DNA from: Solea solea | Lineage: Eukaryota > Chordata > Actinopteri > Pleuronectiformes > Soleidae | NCBI RefSeq assembly: GCF_958295425.1 | Contig: NC_081138.1 | Coordinates: 25,007,733-25,071,732 of the forward strand | Direction of reading: 5' to 3' | DNA length: 64,000 nt | Shown: positions 1 to 12,600 of the stretch, piece after piece | How positions within the stretch are numbered: position 1 is the first letter of the stretch | How the letters are laid out: every line of letters begins with the position of its first letter | Translations under genes and position numbers: made by a program | The notes under the pieces: model-generated | What the model saw: the letters and a program-made list of their open reading frames with translations, nothing else | Databases searched by the model: none | What the model was told of the DNA's origin: nothing

Positions 1-364
1 TTCTCGGCTTGTCAGGATATAAATTAAGTCTGCAGGTGTCCCACCGAGGTTTACCCCTGATACTAATTAAGGCATGATAATTAGGTTTGTTAAATTCAGT
101 CCTTTCAGCCCTGATACCCCCCTTGGAATACTATACAACAATCGCAGATTGCAGACAAGAGACGGGCTTAGAGGATCCTCCCTTAGCTAAAGCACAAGAA
201 CAAACCAATGGGTGCCTGATAAAGTCATTTCCTGGCGCTGGAGGGAATATGCAGGCTTGTAATTATGATTTTGCGCTTGACAATTCTCATTCATCTGACT
301 TGAATGTGGTCTCATTTTGTGAGGGGAAGAGACAACATTTTGATGAGGTTCTTCCTCTTCATCT

Positions 365-391
<27 letters not shown>
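365..391. repeat. (AG)n microsatellite
   Basis: About 13 uninterrupted AG units, followed by an imperfect GGGAGAGAC tail. In translation it makes the artificial Arg-Glu run of the longest local open frame. Confidence 0.95.
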
Positions 392-399
<8 letters not shown>

Positions 400-1484
400 C
401 AGAGAACTATTCATTTACACCAGAGAAATACCCCCAGCCCCCTTCATCTCTTCTCTCCTGTCTCCATGACCTTGGCGGCTGGCATGCCTTATCAAGCAAG
501 AGACAAGAACAAAGAACTAGAAGAATAACAGAAGGTTATGGCAGCTCTTTAAAGCATCTCAGAGGCTCAAGCCTAAGTTCTGTCTCTTATGAAACGGAAA
601 ACAAAGTAAAGCCAGTTATGCTGGGCTCATTAGGTGAAGCCAATACGTAGTTGGAGGACTGCGCACCTTTACAAAGAAGGTCAAGAAAGGACAACGTTCT
701 GAATATTATTAATCATTGCTTTGCCTCCACAGAACGCATCTGCTTTATGACGTCACTCTACTGAAAGCTGCTCTTATTTAGTAAAGGCGAAATGTATATA
801 TCGTGTATATATACACAAACCATACCGCTGCTTTTGATGGACGTGTTGCCGTAGCACACCACGATGAAAGCAAATTACTTTGCTCTGCATTACTTTTGAA
901 CTTTCTGAGCTTGATTCTGGCTTTTTGAGTCAGTAGGTGTGTCGGCCAGATTTTGTCAAAATGTGTCCCAGCACTGTGACCTGGGCTGTCCCGTTTGCCG
1001 ACCATATATCAGAATTTTTAGATTGAAAAATCTGCATTTGTGAATTCAATATTTTCAAGAAGAAGAAGCTTAACCACATTTATTTTTTGTTGACTTCATT
1101 GGTTGAATAGTTCCTCCAGTATTTTGTAAAATATTTAGAAAATATTAACTGGAAGCTCCATCAAAAGTAATAAAAATAACAAAATAAAAATCTAATTTTT
1201 AAGATATTTTGGCTCATTAGAGATTAAACCTTCAGTCAGGCTTTGAGAGGCAGGACAAACTGTGACTCAGGACTGTTGAGGGTGGCATTTAATCTCTTGG
1301 AAATTATGAGGAGAATTTATCAGGAGAAGAGGAAGAATAATTGGAATTGGTGACTTAACCGTGAGTTGTGTAGGCTAGATCCACACTTCTGAGGATCCAG
1401 ACTAAGAATTTTGACCCAGCTACTGACGATCATAAGGTTAAACACCTCTCACTGGTTTCACCTACTACAAATGTGTGGGCTTCA

Positions 1485-1516
1485 GTCAAATGTCATATGT
1501 CATATGTCATATGTCA
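1485..1516. repeat. Heptamer tandem repeat (TCATATG)n
   Basis: Four consecutive copies of a TCATATG-type heptamer; the first has A for T (TCAAATG) and the last is cut short (TCAAG). Just downstream (1,531-1,560) a 14-bp TAGCTCTGTAGACTG-like unit is duplicated head to tail. Both look like replication-slippage products. Confidence 0.85.
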
Positions 1517-2667
1517 AGTGTCCCTCACTGAGTAGCTCTGTAGACTGTAGCTCTGTAGATGAACATAAACTCGTCCACATGTTGAGACTGCTTGGACTGT
1601 CTCTTTACTTGTTTTGGTTCAAAGAAATAACAAAGACAGTAGCCATATATGCTTGCACCAAATATTTACTCAGGGTTTTTTTTTTCCTCGCTCTGCTACT
1701 CGGTGCTCAAAGAAGACAAAGACACACAAATGGGGGCAATTTCCTGTTGAGAAATTGTCACTACAGGAATGGAGTATACTTGCATGGAACACCAGTTTTG
1801 TATAAATGAAACTGATGAAGGGAACAAGGGGACACTTCTGCTGCGAGAGACTCAGCCGGCTCCTCTACTGTAGATCTTGTTCTTTGTCCTTCCCGTTGAA
1901 ACTGACCTGTGGAACCTTCTGTGGTCGGATGAAGGAGGGAGGGGAGGAAAGAGTAGTGATAGTGTGAGAAAAGAGCGAGGCTGCAAGATTGAAAAAAAAA
2001 ATAAAATAAAATCAGGAATGATCTCTCCCTCCTGTGTAGTCCAGATGTCAGACGGTGTGCAGGCCTCCCAGCACAGGCCTTTGGGACTGGCCCAGCCTGG
2101 TGAAGCCCACTGACAGCCCGGGGAGAACAGCTGTGCACAGGTCCTCAGCTCTCACAGCTCAGATGTGGGACAAAACAGATACCGCTCTCTGTTTACACAT
2201 GGTCCTTGTGTATGGATTGTTCTTGTTTACTTGCTTTCTGTGTGCGTGTTGTTGTTTTTGATGGTTTCCCGTGGCAGCCGCTGTTCTGCATGGTCATCGT
2301 ATTTTGAAGTTTGAGCGTCTGGCAGCGTCTGGCCCATGGGAGGTGTTATGTGTGCACGCCACAACGAGCATTTTGAAGAGACAGTTACATTTTAGGGTTC
2401 TTATTTGAACACGACTGCACCTGATGTCTGTTTGCTTTAATTATTCCACCTGATATCTATTGTTATTGATTGTAGTTCATGTTTTAGTCCTTTTTTTGAT
2501 GATACAGTCATTTAATCCAAACAAAGCTATTGTTAGGGTAATTATTTATTCCTTAACTTTTGTTTTTGAAATAAAGCAATGGTTTATTTCAATTTAAGTC
2601 TATCAAAGCTATTGTTATAAATGTTTTGAAATGGGAACTTGATGATTCTCTGGCTTATTGTTGTCGT

Positions 2668-2770
2668 AGCAGGGGACGGAGCCTCAGTGGTCATCGCTTA
2701 GCTGGAAGGTCAAGAGTTCAATTACCATATGTACTAATGACCCTGAGGTCTGGCTGAACCGTTTATTACT
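2668..2770 (+). repeat. Possible tRNA-SINE relic
   Basis: A short tRNA-like head is visible: an A-box-like AGCCTCAGTGGT is followed about 30 nt later by a B-box-like GAGTTCAATTACC, the spacing of an internal RNA polymerase III promoter. The downstream body is too diverged to assign a family. It could be chance; confidence is low. Confidence 0.3.
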
Positions 2771-2790
2771 CTTTAATACCAAAATGAGAT

Positions 2791-4340
2791 ATAAAAGTTC
2801 TAGAGAGAAAAAAGTACAGACCCTAACTTTAAGACAATGCAGTTTTTGTTCCATTAAAACATGATATTATAACTTCATTTTTTCCCTTATAATGAACATG
2901 ACAAGTGAACGTTATCCTGTGTAAGTTACCGCTGCTGTCTGCGAGCTGGATTCTTAGTCGATGATAGACTCTTGGTGACAGGAACCCAAAGAGTTATCCA
3001 TTATGAATGAAGCAGCGAGAAAGAAGACTGAACAGAGTGAAACTGAAGAAGGCCAGACAGAGTGCATCACATCATTGAACACTTGAGACAGGATTGCTTT
3101 AGTAATGTCATACAAAGAACAATGAATGTCTACACTTTCTCCTTGTGTTGCTGGATGGCAATGGGGTCGGACTGCACTGTTTACTGTTGCGACGTTTCTT
3201 TTTCATGTTTAAATACCCAAAGAGTTATGCAATTATTTGAAACCAAAAAAGCTGTTTTGGGTCATATTTTGTTTTATTGGTTTGTTTACAAAAGAGAGAG
3301 AGAGAGAGTGGGGAAGGAAATGGGAAGCAGGAGGTGGTGACCAGCTACAAAGGCCTCCGTTTGAACTCGAGTGTGTGTCCAAGTTTGACATTTTTTGCAG
3401 CGAAACTAAAGAGGGCCACTTGTAATTTGAGATTTGAGAATTTTTTAGCCGTGTGTATGCTTATAATGTAGCAAACATACAATATGCAGCCATGTAGCAA
3501 CGTGATGGAGCAAAAAGAGAGCGAGACCAAGGCCTCTACTGTTGCACTTGAACACCCTCGGTAGCCATATTATCAGTGTGTGTGCAGGAACCGAGTAGTT
3601 CCTGGCTTTCTCCTCTTCAAATGTGATAACCTGTCCCATCCCCCCATGATAACTCCAAGGTCCAGAGGGGTTCTGCCTGCACTGTAGCCTCGCAAAAGGG
3701 GGCATGGGGGGGGGCTGTGCTACAGGCATCCTGAAGACTGTCATGGTGGGGAAACACAAGCGAACAAACAAAGGGGTCTGCAGCCAGGAAGCCTTAATCA
3801 CTGCCACTACCATTAGAGTAATGAGCCCTGATGGACGCACAGTCTAGTGAGAGATGAGGAGAGGGAGGGTAGCTTTCCTCACAGATGAGGGCTGATAACC
3901 CCCCTCTCATTCTTCTGCTACCACCACCATACTCTCAGGGGCATATTAATGAAACAACAGTGGCCCCCCTTCCATCCCTCTCTGTTTCTTTTAAGGGTTT
4001 CCGGAGATTAGCTGAGTATTGTTTGAACGAGCATGGTGTTGTTTTAAGGAATACTCTGGTGAAACATCAGTGTGGAGTTTTACAAGGATGCGTTAAGCGG
4101 GGGAAAAAAAAGTTAGAGTTAGATCAAGATTACAGTCACGGTATAAAAGTCAGACCCTGGTAATTGAAATAGAGAAACAAAATAACACATGGATCGTTTC
4201 ATGAAGTCGGATTGAAGCCGGCTACACTGTCATCTTTCTTCAAAGCTTTACCCACAGAAGTTGGAAGTGAGTGAGTGAGTGAGTCATGAAAACAATCTCT
4301 CGGCTTCAGCTATTGTGTTTGCCTCTCACATGCTGCACAG
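2791..4340. other. Noncoding DNA, no gene supported
   Basis: No exon with credible splice sites and no recognised repeat family. A short (AG)n tract lies at 3,295-3,308, a poly-G run near 3,707-3,715 and a GAGT tandem (about four units) at 4,269-4,284. Open frames here are short and domain-free. Confidence 0.5.
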
Positions 4341-4348
4341 GTAGACAC

Positions 4349-4660
4349 TAGGGATGTTAATGATAAACCGTTAATGAGTAACCATTCCTATGGACCTCAC
4401 ATGTGGTGTAGTTACAGCGTATACCAACAGAGGGCACACATTAAAAAAAACAGAAGAAGTCTAAATCCAAGACTATCGTCACTATCATCACTGACCCGGT
4501 GAATAAACGGGTGCTGCGTGCCTTAAAGGGCACCAGTGTGTGTGATGAGCACGTCCACAGAACATTATCTATTGATGACTCAGGGAATATGAAGATGATT
4601 TCAACAACAAAAGTGTTTGCAAATTATATACAGTATCTTTAAATATAAATCTGTTCAATT
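4349..4660. mobile_element. Possible hAT-type transposon end (truncated)
   Basis: The segment starts with TAGGGATGTTAATGATAAAC, which resembles the TAGGGATGnnA termini of hAT-superfamily elements, including the better preserved element at 19,405 in this window. It is followed by AACCGTTAATGAGTAACC, a motif style seen in such subterminal regions. I found no matching right end (CATCCCTA), no target duplication and no transposase frame nearby, so this would be a fragment. The right boundary is a guess. Confidence 0.35.
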
Positions 4661-5387
4661 AATGTCAAAAGAAAAATGTCGCTGCGGTGCTAAATGGCTT
4701 TGTTGTGACCGCCACTATCCCGCACTCGCACTTGTATGTGTGTGTGTACTCTCCCGTTTATGGATCTCATAGCTCTTTACAGCACACTTCAAAAATTAAT
4801 CACCCCAGAGTCCCAATCAACTTCCCTGACATGCATCTGTCGAGCTGCTCTGGCCAAGCTCGTGCACAGAGCTGCGACACATGCAGCAGAGCTTATCATT
4901 AAAGACAGCAAGAGGAAGGGGGGGAAAAAAAAATAATGTACACACGTCTCTGGTTATATGGAATAGATACTGTACCGTGCATGTCACCCCAGAGAAGAAT
5001 TAATAACACAGTTGTGTGTCTGGTATTGTCACAAAGCAGAGCTGACACTGACGGCTTGTCACAACATTGTTTGCAAATGCTGTGTTACGGCTGGACCTCC
5101 TGTCTGCCTGCGCTGGCTAATATTTCCAGCAGGTTTCAGTTTTAAAGCTCTCAGGTGGGCATTTAAGCGGTTACTCAGACGACGGCGAAGGCCTCCCTCT
5201 GATTTTCCATCTCTCTCCCCTCCTGTCCACTGTCCTTTTCAATGGCTGATTTATGGCCCACATAAGTGTGCAAGAGACGCTGAGATTTCATAGGAAGTCA
5301 TAAATAGAACAAAACCAAGGAAGAGAGGAGGGAAGAGGAAACAGACTGAAGAGGTGACAGGGACATGCAGAGTGAAAGCAGGAGCGT

Positions 5388-5471
5388 GAGAGAGAGAGAG
5401 AGAGAAAAAGACAGAGACATTTTGACAGATTATTTCAGTTTTACTGGAGAGAGAGAGAGAGAGAGAGAGAC
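5388..5471. repeat. Two (GA)n tracts
   Basis: GAGAGA runs at about 5,388-5,405 and 5,447-5,470, separated by a purine-biased spacer. They cause the Arg-Glu and Ser-Leu runs seen in translations of both strands. Confidence 0.9.
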
Positions 5472-5632
5472 TGTCTCTGCTGCTGTATACTGTATATACT
5501 GTACTCACTGGCTGCCTTTTTTCTTTCCATCCTGTCAGCTGACCTTTGAACTCCTGATGGTGGGTATGCCTCCCTGTGGTTTGTTCCCCTAATTGGAGTC
5601 AGGATGCAGATGCTCTGGCAGCTCAAGTGCAG

Positions 5633-5659
5633 CACACACACACACACACACACACACAC
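5633..5659. repeat. (CA)n microsatellite
   Basis: Thirteen CA units, uninterrupted. Confidence 0.95.
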
Positions 5660-7104
5660 TCTTTATGAGACACAGAGGCGGGAAGATGTACTGAGAGAAG
5701 TCAGTGTAGGGAGAGGCGTAAAGAAAGATTGAAGGGCGGAATGTGTTGGTTTGTTTACATTAGCGGGGATTTTCCCTGCATACAACGCAGGTACATGCGA
5801 CTTTTTCAATGCAGTTTGCTTTCTAAGAAATTGTGCTGAAGATCCTCGTGTTGTGTGTTGAGTGTTGTGCATGAATGTACTAAAAAAAAAAAAGTCAATT
5901 TAATGGGGTTATTTCTTTTCTGAGGGATGAATGGCTCAACCATCGCGTTGTATGCACAGACAGGTGTCGTGCATCTGCCAACCACACAACTGATTGACAT
6001 GCAGCGTGTTGCTGTAAGTTGCAGTTGCTTTTATATGTATTGAAACTATTATAATTCCATCACAGGAAGGCAATATTCTTGTGTAATATCACCATTCCTT
6101 ATTATAGATAATCACACAAGAATCAAGTAGACAATTAGTGTAGGGGGAGGTTTTATTGAAGCAGCAGCTCATCTAAAAAAGAAAAAACTGTAAGAAACAT
6201 GCATTTGTCTCTGGAACTGTGACCTTTTATTCATTCAACATTTATAATGGCAAACTATGAATGCAAACTACTTCATTTAAATCCGTATGCTGAGCTTTTG
6301 AATTGGACGTGAGTTCATATTGTTAATGTACTACTATGTTCAAGAAGAAACCTGCTCATCTTAAAGAATCCTTCAAAAACAATAACGATATCCTGTTTGC
6401 GAACTCACAGAGACGGTTGGTATCTCATAACCACTCTGAAAAAGGGTTTCACCATCAGATAACCTCTTTATCATGCATAGAGCCATGACTCTTATCTGTC
6501 CCGCTTAGGCCTTAATCTATGGCGGTGTTTAACAAAATAGCTGGTGCTCGTGCACGCATACAGTCCATGTACATGTATTTGTTCCTCTAATTGTTTATCT
6601 GAGTTAACATGGGCTCCCAGGTCTGTGATTAAAAGAGTGTTTCAGGCATTTTTTTGCACCTGAATAGTGCATAATATACAGCTTTATGAAGGAACTAGTA
6701 AATGTCACTTAAACTTATTGTAACCTCTGATTAGCTGCAAATTTCAAATGTGTTATTTTTATTATTATAACACCAGTAAAAAAAAAAAAAAAAAAAGGTT
6801 AATACTGATTTATTTGTGCTCTGAAAAGCAAAACCACCTGTGCAGATCAAGATGGAGAGATGCAACTCACGCACCAACACCTTTCTTATAAATGTGGGGG
6901 CTGGTGGTCACAGTGACCTTTTAACGACCTTTTTGTAATAGACAGCTCTATTCTGCAGAAGAGGAAACTGCTCTTCCTCTTCTCTGGTTAATTTGCAGCA
7001 GTTATGCCTGTCGCTTGGTCAAAACTGGTGCAAAGATCTGCTTTCTCTCTCTCACATGCAGCGATTCTCTGTTCACTGACAAGAACATTCACCTGTCTCG
7101 TGTT

Positions 7105-7106
<2 letters not shown>

Positions 7107-7139
<33 letters not shown>
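7107..7139. repeat. (GT)n microsatellite
   Basis: About 16 GT units, uninterrupted. Confidence 0.95.
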
Positions 7140-7140
<1 letters not shown>

Positions 7141-7416
7141 ATTGCCTGAACGTCTCTAAATCACTGTGATTCATGGGCTTACTCTGCAATAAACTGCATT
7201 CTCAGAGAAAGTCTTCAAAGAGAAATATGAGTTTTGTTAGAAATTACATTGTCGGTCATTATTGCAAGATCAAGAAAAATGCTAATATCCTTCACAGTAT
7301 CAAGCATCAGGTAATGCATTTCATTTGTATAGGTATTATCGGAGGAAATCTGACTAACAGAAGTGAGGCTGTTGTGTTAGTTACTTTTGGTTGTGTGTGT
7401 GTGTAACTGTTTTGGG

Positions 7417-7442
7417 GTGTGTGTGTGTGTGTGTGTGTGTGT
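7417..7442. repeat. (GT)n microsatellite
   Basis: About 13 GT units; a second, shorter GT run sits just upstream at about 7,391-7,404. The two may be parts of one interrupted array. Confidence 0.95.
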
Positions 7443-7654
7443 TGCGCAGACGGCCCATACATCATGTCCTCTTTACAGTGTTTCCCTGTGAGTCATTTGC
7501 ATGTCATTACAGCTTTGTTTTATAAGTGAGTGGCTATTAAAGAAGCTGCTCCATAAAATGCCTGTTAAAATGGAGGAAGGCAGCAATACGGATCTTAAAA
7601 AGCCAAGAGCTTTCTCCATTTTCTCACCTTGTGTAGTTGATGAAAACTGTGCAC

Positions 7655-7686
7655 GAGAGAGAGGGAGGGAGGGAGGGAGGGGAGGG
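7655..7686. repeat. (GGGA)n purine tract
   Basis: A GAGA stretch passes into five to six GGGA tetramers, all purine on the plus strand. A CT-rich segment at 7,776-7,840 gives the opposite strand asymmetry nearby. Confidence 0.9.
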
Positions 7687-8249
7687 TGGGAGAAAACCCA
7701 GATGTCTTTCCTTTGGGACTTGCACATCTGTTGAGTTTTTTTTTTTAATGACAGCAAAATTCATGCAATCCCATTTCTCTTCCCACTTTCTCTGCCCTCC
7801 CTCCCTCTGCATTCCCTCTGTTCTTCCTCTTTTCACACATCTGGACTTTGCTGTTTGAGCCCTGGTGTGGTCCCCATCTGTGAAGGACGACATAACTGTC
7901 GTCAGGATTCTTACGAGCCAGGCCTAGAATGGGAGAGGACATTGAGAGAGAGAGAGAGTCTGTCAAGTTTAATTTTTGTGTCTATTTTAAAAAAACACAT
8001 TTATTACTGTACCTAACTTTGTATTTTTTTTTTCCTATAAAAGTTTTGACAACAATGCCTCGTATACAGTACACAGGCACATGACTCTAATGCAGTGTGT
8101 TCCAGTGCTTACTGTGCACAGTAAAACAGAAGTTTGCTTCTTTTTATTGTAAAACAAAAAAAACACACCACATAACTCCGACCATATAAAACCAGCATAT
8201 TCACATTTTTCAATCATTTTAAATAAAAGTGACACCTGTCACATTTATA

Positions 8250-8680
8250 GCTCTATCATGGACTGTAGAGATTGTAGATTGTATAGTGGTAGTGCTGGTA
8301 GTGACATCACCCATAAGAACCTGAACTCAAGATTAGCAAATTTGACCAGTGCCATGTTGAGGTTTTGCAACCAGGCAACTATTGGATGATACGAGCTGTC
8401 AATCACACTGGTGTCAACTCATATTTTTCTAAAATTTACATCATGTGCTGCTGCAGAAGACCAGAACTTGGAGATTGAGACCATTAACCCATTATCCATT
8501 CAAACTGAAACGTCTTACTTCCCAGTTGGCCTCAATTGGAAAACCGGAAGACTTTTTCCACTTTTTATTTATGGTCCATAATTGTATGCAAGTAATGATG
8601 TTACGTCAATGGCTATACTGTCTCTACACTGCCCCTACTGGTCATACAAGTATCTTACAATGCGGGGCACACGGCACAAC
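8250..8680. repeat. Dispersed teleost repeat (family not assigned)
   Basis: Several phrases match, from memory, a repeat common in percomorph genomes: GGTAGTGACATCACCCATA near 8,297, GTTTTGCAACCAGGCAACTA near 8,363, GAGCTGTCAATCACACTGGT near 8,392 and GATTGAGACCATTAACCC near 8,473. No transposase frame, clear terminal inverted repeat or tRNA head is visible, so the class is open (DNA transposon MITE or an old retroelement piece). A match to many copies in a fish repeat library would settle it. Confidence 0.5.
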
Positions 8681-10379
8681 TCTTGTGCCTAAATGTGTAT
8701 GTACAATTAAAAGCAAAGTACATCCTTTGCCTGACAGTGTTCTTGTGCAAAGACTGATCATTGTTTGTCACGTACAAGAATAACATTTAGCAATGTAAGG
8801 TATCCACAACACATTCAAACAATACCAAACCACAGGGAGTCAGGGACACAGCCTGAAAACATACTGTATATACATGTTTGTTTTCATGTGAAAGGTGAAA
8901 CCCCTTCACTAATGAAACACTAGTGACAGGAGTGTGAGGCCTGATTCCAATTGTTAAGGGTTAGGTGGTTTGGGGTGTAGTAGGCAAACCTCAACTTGGG
9001 ATTGGAAACATGTGGCTCACATCTGGATCCGCTTACAGTGTCAGGGAGGGCGTGTTCGTGACAGCCAGGCACGTGGCAGCGAAGCAGAATCTGTGCAGAG
9101 TAAAATGTCCCTGCAACTCACTGGTGAGAGAAATGTTTGTGTGGCAAACAATTTTGACAAGCTTAGCATTGCATTTACAGCAGACAGGAAAAGGGGAGGT
9201 TGTGCAAAGTTTAACAACGTTTGGAACAAGGACAAAAGCTCTCCCCTGCCAATACAGATATGAGGTGTCACTTTTGATTTCCATAATAGATAATATTTCT
9301 ATCATCGTTCTTCTTTCCAACACACTGATTTAAAAATGGTCTTAAACCACATTAAGCTTTGAATATATATTTTCTAATTAATTGCAAAAGTGTTATGTTC
9401 CACAAAGACGTTGGAGAGAGAGAGAGAGAGTCTATGACTAATCATGTGCAACCTTGCCTGTGAGCCATTATATGCTGTGAATACATAATGGCAAATTCTG
9501 TGGATGTAAAATATTATACGCTCCATGATTATTATGAATTTTTGTTCATCATAGTACAGTGATTGTGATTCTTTGGATGACAATGCAACATTTGCAAATG
9601 TCACAGAATGTGCTACAAGATGTTTTGTTTGGATGAGATTCGGGGGGCCTGTGATCGATATCAGTCCTCAGTGATAAATCAAATTCTGGACCCTGGTTAC
9701 AAGGTAGCCAAGGTCTGAGATCTTATGTTGAAGCCAAATCCTAGTTTCCATGTCTGTGAGTGAGTAAAACGCAATGTGTAAATGCTGTCACTGTAACTGA
9801 GTTTTTTCCTACATAACTTTTATTGTTGTACTTTTTTTGTCCATAAACCCCCATGTGTAACATTCTCCAGTTACAACAGTACACTAGAATTAAGCACCCT
9901 GTGGTTTTGGGTATGCATGCATGGAACAACAGACCATCTTAGACCATCATTTTAGTATGAATAAAACTGCAGGCATGTATATAATATCGATACAACAATA
10001 TTGAAGGTATGGAGAGGCCTTTACTGGCCAGCTGTAATCTCTTGGCGTGCCATAACTTTAACGCTGCTCCAGGTTTTCCAAAGATTCGTTACTTCTCGGC
10101 CTTCACTGCTTTCTTTTTGTCCCTTGATGTGTGAAAAGTCACGTTAGTCACTCTGATCTGATCCACGACTGCTCTACATACAGTTCAAACCACAAACTGT
10201 CCATGTGTGTACTTTATACTTTGTCCTTTTTATGACTGTTCTTCACTGGCACTTCCTTCTCTCCTCCTCCTCCTAACTCCTCTGTCCTTCCCTCTGTCCA
10301 CTCTCTCTGAGCACTGATTCTCACAGCTATTTCTCTTCCTCCCCCTCTGCCCCACTCGCTCTCATGGACATGACAGTGT

Positions 10380-10620
10380 GGGGGGATAAGGGAAGAGTAA
10401 TTATGGTTCAGTGAAGCTGCCAGGTGTGATAAATGACTAATAAGGGGAGCGGAGCCCTGGGTCCTCTAAGGAGGACTATTACAGTCTTATCAGCACAGGG
10501 CTGCAGCTCACAGCCTGGTCTGGGACAGAGGCCGTTGTAGCTGTGCTCACTCCGCTCCTAACCCCTTCACCTCAGTCATCCTCCACAGCCAGCATCCGTC
10601 CAGCCCACCCCAGAGACGTG
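10380..10620. promoter_or_regulatory. Candidate conserved noncoding element
   Basis: A repeat-free block of balanced composition in AT-rich surroundings. It includes GATAAATGACTAATAAGG, a GATA core (CTTATCAGCACAG) and CAGCTG-like E-box material. No frame is open through it. This is a judgement from appearance; only cross-species alignment can confirm constraint. Confidence 0.3.
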
Positions 10621-10916
10621 CTCCAGCTTTAACACCTTAGCTGCCGGCTGGCTGAAAAGCTTCTGAAAGGGCATACGTGTTCCTTCAGCGAGTTTTCACA
10701 CTGTTTACATTCTATTTCTTGCCGATTTAAATGGGGGAGATCTTCACCAATCAGTTAACACAAGGAGAATCCAGTGACCACACTGGGAGTGTTTTCTACA
10801 AAAACTGCAGACACTACTTCTGATAAATGGCGAGACCACCGTCTGTGGCACGAGACTCTCCAATGAAGCATTGCGAACATTTTTATTGGCCTTTTAAAAG
10901 CTCGGTTTCCTTGCAA

Positions 10917-10935
10917 ATATATATATATATATATA
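10917..10935. repeat. (AT)n microsatellite
   Basis: About nine to ten AT units. Confidence 0.9.
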
Positions 10936-12179
10936 AGGTGTAATCTACACTTCCAATGAGAGTTGCTTATGACTGACCTATTTTTTCCACTGGGTGGTTA
11001 TCATGCATCTCTGTCAATTACCGCATGGAATAGCATTCATTTTCTGTCACTTTGCTAAATTAAATTATATCTCTATTTATAACTGTTAAAAGCGGCGCAG
11101 CTCATAGGCCTTAAATGAGATTTATACGATCGCGTTGAATAGCGATTAAGTAGGCTGAGGAAAAATATCCCTACACTGACCCACTCCATGTAATCAAAGC
11201 AGTGAATACGTTCACATCTAGACAAATTGCCAAAGGGGTTACATTCCTTTTTAGTACTATTCATATTTTAATATCATTGTATAAGAAATGTTGTTTTCTT
11301 CTTCTGTTTCTCATGCAACTAAGCCACATACAAAAATGTGTTTGTGGGCGACCGCGGCACAGCACACATTGTGTACATTCTAAGGCAACTGAATGATATC
11401 ACGTCAGGTTTAAATTGCCTCACAGCCAGTCTAATATGATAATAGTGTATCTTTCTTTTTTTCGCTTTTCCACTGAGAGACGGTGTTAAAACATGATAAG
11501 CCTGACAAAAAAGTGGCTTCAATTCAACCTGTTCTGCTGTACACTCATCTATGTCTCTTCCCTCCAGTTTTCATAAACAGAAACAAATTCATATTCTAAT
11601 AACCACACTGTGCTTTTACCAACCCAAAATGGCAGGATCGTCTTTTAAAGACGCTGTTACTTCTCCAGTAAACGATACAGCTTACTTAGGAAATACAACA
11701 CTAAGTGTCTGACATGACATGGATGGGACAGAGTCTAAGTTCGACATGAGACAGATATAAAATGGAGTTCATTTATTGATTTCTTTTCCTACACCGTTCA
11801 TGCTTTTCCATGCTGGCAGCGATCTATGGAAAGTAGCCAAAATGTCCTTTTTTTTTTTATCAGGGAGGTGTTTTAATGTCATATTCTTCATGTATTTATC
11901 ACCTTAACTGTCCTTTACTGAGTGAACTCCAGTGTCTGCTAAAGCAAGCCCAGATGTACGAAAATCAATATGACTACTCTTTATTTACTTTGGCACGTTC
12001 CCATTTCCTATTTCCCTCCCATATGTACAATTAACCAATCATACCAAAGGATGTTACTCTTATAAACTTCTTACCCACAAGACCTATGGAACTGTTTTTT
12101 TTTTATGCCTCGTTATAAATGCAAAAAACATGATCACACATCGATCAAAGTCCAGTAGTGAGTGGTTCTTGAGGTTTAG

Positions 12180-12600
12180 AGCTTGCGTGATGGAATAATC
12201 TGGAATGTGAGGGCACTGTTCTAGAATTTGAAGTCACACTTCTATGAGTTTTTGGAAAACAATTCATTTTCAAAAATGTTAAATTGCATTTACTTCATTT
12301 TAAAGATCGAGGTATATTCTAGAAAGTGACATTACAGTATCAGAGCGTAGCATCACAGTGAAGTTTGAAAGATTCAGCCGAAGATTGTAAGGGCACAGTT
12401 CTAGAATGTCAGATTACAGTCTCCGAATGTAGGGTCACAGTGAAGCTTGAAAGATTTATTTGGAGAATGTAAGGGCACAGTTCTAGAATGTTAAATTACA
12501 TAACTGGAATATGAAGTTAAAGTCCTTAATATTTTAAAGATTCAGGTATGGAATGTTTAAGGACAGTACCAGAATGTAAAGATGAGATTGGGATTGGCCA
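12180..12600. repeat. Diverged minisatellite, unit about 82-90 bp
   Basis: The phrase GGGCACAGTTCTAGAATG recurs at 12,391 and 12,473, with degraded copies at 12,211 (GGGCACTGTTCTAGAAT), about 12,313 (TTCTAGAAAGTGACATTACA) and about 12,560 (GGACAGTACCAGAATG). Between them TCACAGTGAAG(C/T)TTGAAAGATT repeats at the same offset. About five units can be followed. The two central units are the most alike and the outer ones have decayed, as expected for an old tandem array. Confidence 0.75.

Larger units (their letters stand above)
1..2660. other. Noncoding DNA, no gene supported
   Basis: No convincing coding exon on either strand. The longest open frame (positions 87-650, plus) runs through a (GA)n tract that gives an Arg-Glu repeat, and the rest has no recognisable domain. 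The stretch holds the (AG)n microsatellite, a heptamer tandem repeat near 1.49 kb and AT-rich DNA at 1,020-1,210 and 2,400-2,660. Confidence 0.6.
4661..8245. other. Noncoding DNA with clustered microsatellites
   Basis: No exon supported. The stretch is notable for simple repeats listed separately ((GA)n, (CA)n, (GT)n, GGGA), a poly-A run at 6,779-6,796 and a purine-rich segment around 5,300-5,470. Short open frames here consist largely of these repeats. Confidence 0.5.
8690..12170. other. Noncoding DNA, one enhancer-like block
   Basis: No exon supported. Contains an (AG)n tract at 9,414-9,430, an (AT)n tract at 10,917-10,935 and a block at 10,380-10,620 that looks like constrained noncoding DNA and is listed separately. 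The rest is AT-rich single-copy sequence. Confidence 0.5.

Noticed and set aside
87..650. 187-codon open frame, the longest in the window
   Set aside because: It crosses the (GA)n microsatellite, giving an Arg-Glu run, and has no domain or splice context.
1485..1516. CRISPR-like repeat
   Set aside because: Contiguous 7-bp units without spacers in a vertebrate genome.
7626..7644. 19-nt minus-strand micro-exon before GTGAGAAAATGG
   Set aside because: Its pyrimidine tract is only the GGGA/GAGA microsatellite read on the other strand.
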